64,000 nt of DNA from Planctomycetaceae bacterium (lineage in GTDB: Bacteria > Planctomycetota > UBA1135 > GCA-002686595), in assembly GCA_011525785.1 (NCBI GenBank), contig WYBT01000041.1:62001-126000 (forward strand), in the 5' to 3' direction. The notes below the pieces were generated by a model. It was not told the origin of the DNA. It did not search any database and saw only the letters and a list, made by a program, of their open reading frames with translations. The translations under genes and the position numbers were made by a program. Within the stretch, counting starts at the first letter, position 1, and each line of letters starts with the position of its first letter. This document shows positions 49,273 through 57,683 of this stretch, one piece after another.

Positions 49273-52200
49273 ATGGCTCGCAAGCCGCTCGCCCCGAAGT
49301 CGCCTGGAGATGTCCAGGTGTTCCTGTCCTCGACTTACCGCGACAACGAAGCGCGGCGCAAGAAGCTGTTCGAGGCCATCGGGCGGCTCGGCATGCGCGT
49401 GGCGGGCATGGAGTTGTTCAGCGCGGCGGCGCGGCCGGCGAAGGACAAGTGCATCGAGGTCGTTCGCGCGTCGACGGTGTTCGTGGGCGTGCTCGCGCAT
49501 CGCTACGGCTGGCAGCCGAAGGGCGAGACGCGCTCGATCACTCGCATCGAGTACGACGAAGCCGGCGCAGCGGGCATTCCGCGGTTGATGTTCCTGATCT
49601 CGGACGACGTGCGAGTCTCGATCGAGCACGACTTCGACGAGGAGCCCGGCCGCTGGGACAAGCAGAAGCTCCTCGCTGACTTCAAACGCGACATCCGCGC
49701 GAACGAAGAGGAGTGCTCCACGCCCTTCGACTCTGACGAGCAGCTCTGCATGCAGGTCATGCAGGCCCTCAACGAGTGGTTCGCATCGACGCGCGCCCCG
49801 GCCAAGCCGGCCACGAACGCTCGCGCGCGTTCGCGCGCCAAGCCGGGCGGTTCCGCGCTCGACCGCGAGGTCGCCGACTACCTGAGCCGCATGTCGGACG
49901 CCCACGGCCAGGTCCGCCTGGTCGGCTTCGGCAGGCACGTGCACTTGAGCCTCGACCTCGAGGACCTGCTCGTGCCGCAGAACGCGCTCGTCGACCGGCG
50001 CGCGATCGGCAAGGTCGGCTTCGACGACGCCGAGCACGCCGAGCGCGGCGTCGGGGGGAACTCGGACCTGATCGCGCTCGCCGACGCCTTTCGCCGCGTG
50101 GCCGAGAAGAAGACCTCGCGCGGCTTCGTGCTGCTCGGCGACCCGGGCTCGGGCAAGACCACGCAGCTCAAGCGACTGCTCCTGTGGGTCGCGCGCAACG
50201 GCCCACAGAGCGTCGGCCTGCCGGCGGGCATGGTCCCGCTGTTCCTGCCGCTGCGCGAGCTGCGCAGCGTCGACGACGGGCTCGAGCCGCTGATCGAAGC
50301 GCAGCTCAGCTCGCCGCACTACAAGCCCAAGCCCGGCTTCGCGCGCCGCATGCTCGAGCGCGGCAACCTGCTGCTCTTGTTCGACGGCCTCGACGAAGTC
50401 GCCGACGAGAAACAGCGCGCGCGTGTCGCGAAATGGATCGAGCAGGCCGCCGACGCGAACCGCGGCTGGCGCATCGCGGTGACGTGCCGCTACGCGGGCT
50501 ACAGCGAGCTGTCGCGCCTCGACGGACGCTTCCTCGAGCTGCACCTGCGCCCGCTGACCGACGACCAGGCGGACAGCTTCATCGCCAAGTGGTTCCGCGC
50601 GGTCGAGCGCGAGCAGGAACGCGACCAGGAGCGCGCCGACCTGCTGGCCGACGAGGGCGCGCGCAAGTTGATCGAGACGCTCAAGGGGCCGCACTTCGGC
50701 GCCTCGCGCGTGTACGAGTTCACGCGCAATCCGCTGCTGCTCACGGCAATCTGCCTCGTGCACTACGACAAGAAGTCGCTGCCCGAGCGCCGCGCCGACC
50801 TGTACGAGCAGTGCATCGACGTGCTTCTCGAACGCTGGCGAGCGGCCAAGGGCATTTCCGTCTCGATGGACGCGAAGAAGGCGCGCGGCGTGCTGCAGCC
50901 GCTGGCCTACTGGATGCACCTCGAGCCCAACCGCCGCCGCGCGACGCCGAAGGAAATCGCCCCGCAGATCGAGCGCTCGCTGTCCGAGATCCAGTGGAAG
51001 GACTCAGCGGAGCGCTTCCTCGCCACGATCCGCGACGAGAGCGGCCTGCTCGTCGGCTGGAGCGAGCGCGACTTCGGGTTCCTCCATCTGGGCTTCCAGG
51101 AGTACCTCGCCGCGCGCGAAATTCGCCGCCGCTACTTCGAGGAGAACGATCGCCAAGCGCTCGCCGATCTCGCGGCCAACTTCGGCGACCCGTGGTGGCG
51201 CGAGGTGACGCTGCTGCTCGTGGCGCTCGAGGAGCCGTCGCTCTTCGAGCCGCTGTTCGCCGAGGTCGTGAAGCGCGATGCGTTCGCCACGTCGCAGGAC
51301 TTGGTCTCGTACGCGCTCACCGACGCCGTGCGCGTGTCGCCGCGGCCGTTCGTCGAGTTGCTCGATCTCGCGCCGGGTCGCAACCGCAAGCTCTGGGAGC
51401 GCCAACTCGCCGCGCTGCGCGTGCTCGAGAAGATCGCGCCGCAGCAGGTTGCGGAGCGCGCCAAGTTGCTTGCGAAGCATCCGCATGACGAGATTGCGCT
51501 GAGGTTTCGTTCAACGGTGGCCGCAGCCGTCGAGGCGCATCTCGAGCAGCTTCGCGCGCGGTTCCGCACGCGAACAGGGACAGTGGAGGTTGGCAAGCGG
51601 CGAATGAGCACTCGTGGCGAGATCGAACTCGTCGCGATCCCAGGCGGCAAGTTCTGGATGGGCTCGAGCGACGAGGAGATCGCGCGGCTCAAGCGTGAGA
51701 ATGCGTCGCTCGCTGAGTACTTCGAACGCGAGTCGCCCCGCCACGAAGTCACGCTCTCGCCGTTCTTCATGGCGCCGACACCGGTGACGAACGCGCAGTA
51801 CGCGCGCTTCCTCGAGGCAATACCGAGCGCCGCGAAACCCGAGCATTGGGCCGACCGGCGCTACAACCAGCCCGAGCAGCCCGTCGTCGGGGTGTCGCGG
51901 AAGGAAGCCCAGCGCTTCTGCGGGTGGGCTGGCGTGAAGCTGCCGACCGAAGCGCAGTGGGAGTACGCCTGCCGCGCGGGGACGGACACGCGCTACTGGT
52001 CGGGTGACAAGGAGTCGGACCTCGAGCGCGTCGGTTGGTTCGACAAGAACTCCGGCGGCGCTCTGCAGTCGGTTGCGCGCAAGCCTGCGAACCCGTTCGG
52101 GCTGTACGACATGCACGGCAACGTCTGGGAGTGGTGCGCGGACTGGTACGGCAGCTATTCCAAGGTGCCGCAGCAGGATCCGGCCGGCCCGGGCGGCGGC

Positions 52201-52344
52201 TCCGGCCGCGTGGTCCGCGGCGGCTGCTTCTGGGGCGACGCCGACTGGTGTCGCTCCGCGTACCGGAGCTGGTGGCGTCCCTCGGACCGCGGCAACGTCC
52301 TCGGCTTCCGTGTTGCGCTGCCCGCTGCCCCGAGCTCGTCTTAG
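49273..52344 (+). CDS. STAND receptor: DUF4062 - NACHT ATPase - FGE-sulfatase domain
   Basis: This is a 1023-residue soluble protein. DUF4062, residues 13-110 (VQVFLSSTYRDNE, VGVLAHRYGWQP, RIEYDEAGAAGIPRLMF), is a TIR-related effector-like fold. A NACHT ATPase follows with P-loop GDPGSGKTTQ at about 290 and LLLLFDGLDEVAD at about 366. From about 778 the C-terminus is a formylglycine-generating-enzyme-type, C-type-lectin-like domain (ELVAIPGGKFWMG, LPTEAQWEYACRAGT, FGLYDMHGNVWEWC). The last 35 residues resemble retroelement-diversified repeats. No formylglycine catalysis is expected in such receptors. The ATG at 49273 is chosen by homology. It converges with a paralogous receptor. Confidence 0.9.
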   Translation: MARKPLAPKSPGDVQVFLSSTYRDNEARRKKLFEAIGRLGMRVAGMELFSAAARPAKDKCIEVVRASTVFVGVLAHRYGWQPKGETRSITRIEYDEAGAAGIPRLMFLISDDVRVSIEHDFDEEPGRWDKQKLLADFKRDIRANEEECSTPFDSDEQLCMQVMQALNEWFASTRAPAKPATNARARSRAKPGGSALDREVADYLSRMSDAHGQVRLVGFGRHVHLSLDLEDLLVPQNALVDRRAIGKVGFDDAEHAERGVGGNSDLIALADAFRRVAEKKTSRGFVLLGDPGSGKTTQLKRLLLWVARNGPQSVGLPAGMVPLFLPLRELRSVDDGLEPLIEAQLSSPHYKPKPGFARRMLERGNLLLLFDGLDEVADEKQRARVAKWIEQAADANRGWRIAVTCRYAGYSELSRLDGRFLELHLRPLTDDQADSFIAKWFRAVEREQERDQERADLLADEGARKLIETLKGPHFGASRVYEFTRNPLLLTAICLVHYDKKSLPERRADLYEQCIDVLLERWRAAKGISVSMDAKKARGVLQPLAYWMHLEPNRRRATPKEIAPQIERSLSEIQWKDSAERFLATIRDESGLLVGWSERDFGFLHLGFQEYLAAREIRRRYFEENDRQALADLAANFGDPWWREVTLLLVALEEPSLFEPLFAEVVKRDAFATSQDLVSYALTDAVRVSPRPFVELLDLAPGRNRKLWERQLAALRVLEKIAPQQVAERAKLLAKHPHDEIALRFRSTVAAAVEAHLEQLRARFRTRTGTVEVGKRRMSTRGEIELVAIPGGKFWMGSSDEEIARLKRENASLAEYFERESPRHEVTLSPFFMAPTPVTNAQYARFLEAIPSAAKPEHWADRRYNQPEQPVVGVSRKEAQRFCGWAGVKLPTEAQWEYACRAGTDTRYWSGDKESDLERVGWFDKNSGGALQSVARKPANPFGLYDMHGNVWEWCADWYGSYSKVPQQDPAGPGGGSGRVVRGGCFWGDADWCRSAYRSWWRPSDRGNVLGFRVALPAAPSSS
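52216..52320 (+). other. Variable-repeat-like C-terminal segment of the first receptor
   Basis: Residues 982-1016 (from RGGCFWGD to GFRVAL) match, residue for residue in length, the 35-residue segment at 54388-54492. Fixed residues are RGG, F, WCRSA, R, R and GFRVA; the rest differ. Many differing codons keep a third-position C and vary at positions 1 and 2, as expected if a template had AAC codons. Silent changes at fixed codons also occur, so recent diversification is not shown. Confidence 0.5.
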
Positions 52345-52458
52345 ACCTTCGATCTTCGATCTTTGAGGGTGTCCATTCCGCGGCAACGCCGGCAAGCGCG
52401 GCAAGAACTGACCGCGAAACGTTTCGCACGGCAACCGCACGGCAACGACTTGCCGAGC
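52315..52458 (+). repeat. 144-bp inverted repeat, left arm
   Basis: It begins inside the last codons of the first receptor, includes the stop at 52342-52344 and runs 114 bp beyond. Its partner, on the opposite strand at 54250-54393, has the same length and differs at about 22 positions (about 85% identity by manual count). Features conserved in both are three GGCAA words at 9-bp spacing (52382, 52391, 52400), two more downstream, and the hairpin CGGCAA-cgac-TTGCCG (52440-52455). A perfect 14-bp palindrome GCGAAACGTTTCGC (52414-52427) is found only in this arm. Confidence 0.92.
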
Positions 52459-52558
52459 TGTCGCCGCACGCAACTCGTTCTTTCCGCGCCGAACGGCTCC
52501 TTTCCTCCGAGCGCGCCCCGCGCGCATTCGCCGACCGTCCACACTCTCGGAGGCTCAC

Positions 52559-54211
52559 GTGACTCTCTCGCTCGCCGCGGCGTGGTTGCTCGCTCCTCTT
52601 TCCGTGAACGCGAGCGCGCAGGGCGGCGCGCCGGCGCGGCCGGCTGTGAAGCTCGACAACCTGCACATGGTGCAGCTCCCGCCGCCGCCGAACTTCGCGC
52701 TGCTGCAGGGCGTGATGAACGAGGCCAACGCCGCGGGCGCGCAGCGCTGGGCGAAAGTCGAGGCGCTGCGCGCGCTGGGAGCGAAGGAGCGCGACGCCAA
52801 GGCGCTGGCGCTGGTGAACGAGCTCGACTCCGGCGCGATCGACGTCGCCGGCCTCGAGTCGCGCCTCCAGCGTGAGTCGCCCGCGCTGGCAGCGCGCGTG
52901 GACGTGTCCAAGGCGCGCGTCGTGCCAGCGAAGCTCGAGCTGCGCGACGCCGCCGCGCCCGTTCCCGCCGCGTTCCTCGCGAGTTGGAACCGCCAGCCGC
53001 TCGAGGTCGTTCACGTCAACGCGGAGTCGGCGCTGCTCGTCTTGCCGCCCGAAGTCGAGCAGTCCGGGCGCTTCCACTACCGCCGCGGTAACGAGGAGCT
53101 GCGCACCGTCGGAGACTTCCACGGGCTGCCCGTCGAGCGCGGCCGGCCTGTGTGGATCTTCGACAAGCAGCGCGCGGCCACGACGCTCGCCGCGGGCTCG
53201 GGCGAGAGCGAGTCGCTGTGCCACGTGCTCGTCAACAACGGCCCGTCGAGCGATGGCGCGACCGCCGACGTGCGCCTGTTCGCGGTGTGGGCTGCGTTCT
53301 CGCAGTCGCCGCTCGTGTGGAACCCGACCGACGCGGCCTACGCCACCGACGTGCACCTCGGGCTGCGACTGGTCGCTGGCGCCGCGAACGCGCCGCTCAA
53401 CGGCGTCGAGCTGCCGGTCCTGCTCTCCACGCGCGGGGCCCACGCCGAGGTCGCGCCGGCCCAACTGCGCGTCACGCCTTCCGACGCGGCGCTCGCGCAG
53501 GCTCGCTTCCGCGTGCCGCGTCACGCGGGCGGGACGGTGGAGCTGCTCACCTGGCTCGGCGGCGAAGCGCTGGCCCACCCGGTCGAGCTGCGGGCGAGCG
53601 CCGCGACGCTTGCGCTGCACGCGAGCACGACGAGCGTCGAAGGCCTCGGCCTGGGCCGCGTGTCGCTATCGGTCGAGCGCTTCGCCGAGGACCAGCAGCC
53701 GCTCGTGTCCGCGCCCGAGCTGCGCGTGAGTCTCGCCGCGACTCCCGCCGTGCGCGGCCTCGTCGAGCTCGTCATCCCCGCCGGCCAATCGCGCTCCGCG
53801 GAGCTCGAGCTGCGCAGCGACGGACTGGGCGAGCACAGCTTCACGGCGCAAGCGGGCTCGCTCAGCTCCAAGGCTCTCGCCATCCGCTTCACGTTCCCCT
53901 GGCTGTTCCTCGCGCTGTGCCTGCTGGGCGGCGCGCTCGGCGGCGCGCTCAAGCTCGGCGCCTCGCGCCGCAAGGACGACCGCCTGAGCCGGCGCGCGCT
54001 CGTCGGCGCCGGAGTCGGTTTGCTCGTGGTGCTCGCGCGAGTGAGTGGCTTGTGGCGGCCCGAGACGCTGCCCGACGGCGCGGTCGACTACGGGGTCGGC
54101 GCGTTTGCGCTCGCCGGCGCGTCGGGCTTCGTCGGTCGTAGTGCGCTCGATGCAGTGCTCAACAAGCTCGGCCTCGGCGGCGGCTCGAAGCCGAAGCCCG
54201 ACGAGAAGTGA
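52559..54211 (+). CDS. Exported membrane protein enclosed by the inverted repeats
   Basis: This is a 550-residue protein. The GTG start is supported by CGGAGG 5 nt upstream. It begins with a signal-like hydrophobic stretch (LSLAAAWLLAPLSVNASAQ). The middle is beta-rich and extracytoplasmic (about 60-440), with strands such as VRLFAVWAAFSQSPLVW and VELLTWLGGEALAHPVEL. Three hydrophobic helices follow near the end (LFLALCLLGGALGGAL, VGAGVGLLVVLARVSG, VGAFALAGASGFVG) with a short basic C-terminal tail. No family is recognised. It sits alone between two convergent receptor genes and within the inverted repeats, so a role in the same system, or on a mobile unit, is inference. Confidence 0.8.
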   Translation: MTLSLAAAWLLAPLSVNASAQGGAPARPAVKLDNLHMVQLPPPPNFALLQGVMNEANAAGAQRWAKVEALRALGAKERDAKALALVNELDSGAIDVAGLESRLQRESPALAARVDVSKARVVPAKLELRDAAAPVPAAFLASWNRQPLEVVHVNAESALLVLPPEVEQSGRFHYRRGNEELRTVGDFHGLPVERGRPVWIFDKQRAATTLAAGSGESESLCHVLVNNGPSSDGATADVRLFAVWAAFSQSPLVWNPTDAAYATDVHLGLRLVAGAANAPLNGVELPVLLSTRGAHAEVAPAQLRVTPSDAALAQARFRVPRHAGGTVELLTWLGGEALAHPVELRASAATLALHASTTSVEGLGLGRVSLSVERFAEDQQPLVSAPELRVSLAATPAVRGLVELVIPAGQSRSAELELRSDGLGEHSFTAQAGSLSSKALAIRFTFPWLFLALCLLGGALGGALKLGASRRKDDRLSRRALVGAGVGLLVVLARVSGLWRPETLPDGAVDYGVGAFALAGASGFVGRSALDAVLNKLGLGGGSKPKPDEK

Positions 54212-54249
54212 GTCGGGCCGCGCACATCTTCTTCGGCTGCTGAATGGCC

Positions 54250-54393
54250 GCTCGGCAACTCGTTGCCGCGCGGTTGCCGAGAGGCCCGTTTCGCGGTCAT
54301 TTCTTGCCGCGCTTGCCAACGTTGCCGCGAAGTAGACACCTTCAAAGATCGAAGACCGATGGTCTAGCCGGAGCTCGAGGCAGCGGGCACCGC
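54250..54393 (-). repeat. 144-bp inverted repeat, right arm
   Basis: It is the reverse-complement partner of 52315-52458, starting in the last codons of the second receptor and running past its stop (54364-54366) into the intergenic space. It holds the same GGCAA array and the same hairpin (CGGCAA-cgag-TTGCCG), with one loop base changed while the stem is conserved. That is compatible with selection on structure. Confidence 0.92.
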
Positions 54394-57300
54394 GACGCGG
54401 AAACCGACGCTGTCCCAGCGACCTGACGCACTGGCCGTACCCCGGGACGCCGAACGACACCAAAGGTAGAGGCTGCCGAAATCGCCGCCGCGGAGGACGC
54501 GTACCGAACCGAATGCCGGGCCATCTGGATCGACACGTCGTTCGGTGGAGTAGTCGGAGTACCAGTCAGCGCACCACTCATCGACGTTGCCGTGCATGTC
54601 GAACAGGCCCCAGGCGTTTGCAGGCCAACCGCCAACTGCGTGCGGTCTATTGCGACTGTTTCCGCCATACCACCCAATCCGGGCGAGGCTCCCCTCGGAT
54701 TCGCCCGACCAGAACGCCGTCCGCAACTGGCGATCGCGTACTCCGTCTTGCTGTGCGCGGCACGCGTACTCCCATTGCGCCTCGGTGGGAAGCGCGCCGC
54801 CGACCCAGCGGCAGAACAGCCAGGCCTGGAACCACGAGACGTCGCGCGCGGGGAGGCTTGACTTGGATCTCGTGGGCTTGCGCGCGAGGTCGAGCGCAGC
54901 GAACTGCGCTTCGGTAACCGTTGTACGTCCCATTCGGAAGGGGCGGCTGACGACGACCTCATGCTCGGGGCGCTCGAAGTCATACCCCCACCTGGCATCA
55001 CCCATGATGAACTTGCCTGCCGGAATGAAAGCGAACTCGAGCTCGGGCTTCGCGCCCACACCGAATGCGGCGAGCAATGGATCGACGTCGACGCCTGGCT
55101 CGATCAGATCGAGCGCGTAGATGAGCTGTGCGATCAGATCAATGTCGAATGCGGTTCGACTCTGTTTCGCGAGCGCGCCGAGTCGATCGCGAATGAGCTT
55201 CGAAGCGTACTGCGGTTGCCAACTGCTGGCGAGCGAGCGGAGGTGGTCGCCATCCCAGCCCTTGGTGGCGAGCAGGAACTCGAAGCCCGACGCGGCGGTG
55301 AGTGTGTCGACGAACGGCAGAGCGCGCAGAGCCAGCGCGGGGCTCGCGGAGCGCACGGCCTTGAGCGTTTCGAGCCGCGCAGAGTCGCCGACCAGTGCGC
55401 AGGCCATGCCGTAGGTCTGGCCCCAGAAGCGGATCGACTCGCCATCGTCGTCGTTCGCCTTCGCCAGATTTTGGAGACGAGACTTCAGCTCACGCGTTGG
55501 CAGCTCGGCCAAGCGCTGCGCGGCGAGGAACTCGCACAGGCTGCGGTGCCAGAACTTCCAGGGCTCGCGAGCGCCTTCGAACTGACCGAGCAGGCCGGAG
55601 TTCTCGCCCAAATCGGCGAGCAGCTTGTCGGGTGAGCCCCAGCTCGCCACGTACTGCTGCAGTCGTTCGGCGTGCGGCTTGTTCTTGCGCTTGTCCGTCA
55701 GGTCGTAGAGCGCGTCGACGAGTTCGCTCTCGGTCCAAGAGAGTCGCCCGGAGTCCATGAGCGCCAAGGCGAGGTGAGGGAGGAGCTTGCGCGCCGACGT
55801 GGGGTTCGCGACGGGCTTGGGGAGATCGGGGCTCGCGCCGCGCTTGAGCAGGAGGGCGATCGCGCGCTCGTACAGCTCGCGCGCCGTGGTCGGGGCGTTG
55901 GGAGTTTCGATCGTGACCGCGACCATCAGCGTGAGCAGCAGCGGGTTGGTCGAGAGCTGCGCGAGCTGCGGGCAGCGATCGATGTGCGCGAGAACGTCCT
56001 GAGCCTTCGACTTGTCGGCGAGCCAGTGCGCCACGAGCTCAGCGCGGCGTTTGGTGCTCAGCGGCTGCACGTCCGCGCGCTCGAAACCCGCGATCTTCTC
56101 GAGGCCGATCTTGCGGCTCGTGATGGCGACGGCGGCGTTCGGAAGCTCGGACAGTATCGGGTGCAGCAGGTTCCACAGCTCCTGAACCGAGTCGGCGCCG
56201 ACCTCGTCGAGCGCGTCGAGGAGCAGCCACACGCCTCCGCGCCGCGAAGCTCGCTCGCGCAGTTGTGCGGCGAGATCGATCTTCCCCATCCCGGGGAAAG
56301 ACGCGCACAGGTCGGCCTCGGCGATATCGAACGGGTGCTTACGATCGCGCAGCAGCCGAGGGAGCGACACGAGCACGACGAGCGGGCCGTCAGCCTCCCC
56401 CCCGATCTCCCAAGCGAGCCGCCGACACATCGTCGATTTGCCCGCGCCCGGATCGCCGGCGATCACCCAGCGCAGCGGTGTGTCGCTGTCGCGCGCGGCT
56501 TCCAGCAGTCCGCGGAACGTCGCGCTGCGTGCGAAGCGCTCGAGTTGCACGCGCTCGTTGCGCGCGTGTCCCTTCTCGTCCATCGCAAACGAGAGGTCGA
56601 GTTGCACGTAGATGTCCTCGAAGGCTCGCTGCCGCGCGTGTGGGAAGAACGGGACGACGAGCTCGTGCTGCTTGCGGAGGAACGTGCGGTAGGCTGCGAG
56701 CACATCGATCTCGACCGTGGCGCCTGGTGCGACGTCGAGCGAGGCGACGAGCGGACCAAGGTCGTCGAGATCGTCGAACGTCTGTGTCTCGTGGGCTTGG
56801 TCCACGATCGTGCGGTGGGACTTAGCACGCCAAACGCGCAGCTCGATTCCGCACGCCAGCGCATAACCCGCAACGACCGCGAGCGAGGTGTTCTCCGCGC
56901 CGTCGCGTGTCTCGTGAGTTCCAACCACGACCCACACCACTCGGCCGACTCCGCTCAGCCGCTTGGGCAGCGAGTCGAGCGACCAGCCCTGCTCGGGAAG
57001 CTCGACCCAGCTCTTGCGAAGGCGATGAAGCTCTTCGCGCACGGATGAGCCGTCACCTTCTCGCGGGCACAGAAGCAGTGTCTTGTTCCCCCGCGTCGGC
57101 TTGGCCGCTCCGGGCAGGCCCTTCGCGCTGGTGATCAGCGCCCGCAAGCTCGCGACGTCGCTCGAAGTGGAGACGAAGTAGCTCTTCTGAAACGGTGGAC
57201 GCTCCATCCAGTCCGGAAGCGCAGCGCCGACCGATGCGAGTTGCAGCACACGCTCCCGGCCATACGCATAGCCGATCTCGAAGCCCGCGTTCGCGTTGGG

Positions 57301-57525
57301 CTTGTCGACGAGCGCCAGCACGAAGTCCGCGTTCGAGATTCCCGGCTCGACGATGTCCTTCCAGATCTGACCGGCTTCGATGCCAGTACCAGGCAGCTTG
57401 ACGTCCCAACCCTCCGTGCGCTTGAGGCCTTGGAGCGTGAGCTTGCCGACCTTGATCGTCATGTCCCAGATCACGAAGACCTTCTTGGGACCCTGCTTCG
57501 TCTTCGAGCGCTTGGACTTGGGCAT
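54364..57525 (-). CDS. STAND receptor: NDT/TIR-like domain - NACHT ATPase - FGE-sulfatase domain
   Basis: The ATG at 57525 gives 1053 residues. Residues 14-120 resemble nucleoside-deoxyribosyltransferase/TIR-like effectors (KKVFVIWD, DIVEPGISNADFVLALVD, NAGFEIGYAYG with a Glu at 83 where such enzymes have a catalytic one). A second, similar Rossmann-like segment spans about 140-250. The NACHT ATPase has GDPGAGKST at about 356 and LLLDALDEVG at about 432. From about 825 the C-terminus is an FGE-sulfatase domain (LPTEAQWEYACRA, GLFDMHGNVDEWCADWY). It is a paralogous arrangement to the gene at 49273-52344 but with another effector, so both look like parts of one receptor system. The N-terminal domain could consume NAD or nucleosides upon activation; that is inference. 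Confidence 0.9.
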   Translation of the reverse strand: MPKSKRSKTKQGPKKVFVIWDMTIKVGKLTLQGLKRTEGWDVKLPGTGIEAGQIWKDIVEPGISNADFVLALVDKPNANAGFEIGYAYGRERVLQLASVGAALPDWMERPPFQKSYFVSTSSDVASLRALITSAKGLPGAAKPTRGNKTLLLCPREGDGSSVREELHRLRKSWVELPEQGWSLDSLPKRLSGVGRVVWVVVGTHETRDGAENTSLAVVAGYALACGIELRVWRAKSHRTIVDQAHETQTFDDLDDLGPLVASLDVAPGATVEIDVLAAYRTFLRKQHELVVPFFPHARQRAFEDIYVQLDLSFAMDEKGHARNERVQLERFARSATFRGLLEAARDSDTPLRWVIAGDPGAGKSTMCRRLAWEIGGEADGPLVVLVSLPRLLRDRKHPFDIAEADLCASFPGMGKIDLAAQLRERASRRGGVWLLLDALDEVGADSVQELWNLLHPILSELPNAAVAITSRKIGLEKIAGFERADVQPLSTKRRAELVAHWLADKSKAQDVLAHIDRCPQLAQLSTNPLLLTLMVAVTIETPNAPTTARELYERAIALLLKRGASPDLPKPVANPTSARKLLPHLALALMDSGRLSWTESELVDALYDLTDKRKNKPHAERLQQYVASWGSPDKLLADLGENSGLLGQFEGAREPWKFWHRSLCEFLAAQRLAELPTRELKSRLQNLAKANDDDGESIRFWGQTYGMACALVGDSARLETLKAVRSASPALALRALPFVDTLTAASGFEFLLATKGWDGDHLRSLASSWQPQYASKLIRDRLGALAKQSRTAFDIDLIAQLIYALDLIEPGVDVDPLLAAFGVGAKPELEFAFIPAGKFIMGDARWGYDFERPEHEVVVSRPFRMGRTTVTEAQFAALDLARKPTRSKSSLPARDVSWFQAWLFCRWVGGALPTEAQWEYACRAQQDGVRDRQLRTAFWSGESEGSLARIGWYGGNSRNRPHAVGGWPANAWGLFDMHGNVDEWCADWYSDYSTERRVDPDGPAFGSVRVLRGGDFGSLYLWCRSASRGTASASGRWDSVGFRVAVPAASSSG
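54388..54492 (-). other. Variable-repeat-like C-terminal segment of the second receptor
   Basis: Residues 1012-1046, from RGGDFGSL to GFRVAV, align without gaps to the segment at 52216-52320. The same framework residues are fixed and about 18 of 35 positions differ. It is immediately followed by the inverted-repeat arm. Confidence 0.5.
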
Positions 57526-57593
57526 GTTGCGAGCGGTGGGATGCGGGAGGCGCGGGATTCTAGTGCCGCCCCGCTGGCGCAACATCGCCGCAC

Positions 57594-57629
57594 GAAACAA
57601 CCGCACGACGCGCAAAGGCGTCGTGCGGT
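57594..57629 (-). terminator. 12-bp hairpin terminator of the FG-GAP gene
   Basis: Arms 57600-57611 and 57618-57629 are perfectly complementary around GCAAAG. In the minus direction the stem is followed by TTGTTTCG. It lies 55 bp after the stop of the FG-GAP gene and isolates it from the receptor gene. Confidence 0.78.
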
Positions 57630-57683
57630 GGGAGAACCCGAGTTCTCGCGGCCCGTGCGGGGCCACAAGTCACGCAGCGCGCA

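Noticed and set aside
52414..52427. Perfect palindrome GCGAAACGTTTCGC as the conserved functional element of the inverted repeat
   Set aside because: The other arm has lost it, so it is not what is conserved between the two copies; the GGCAA array and the TTGCCG hairpin are.
49111..57525. Reverse transcriptase or template repeat of a retroelement near the receptors
   Set aside because: No protein with reverse transcriptase motifs and no third copy of the variable segment was found in the window. The diversification idea therefore depends on elements elsewhere.
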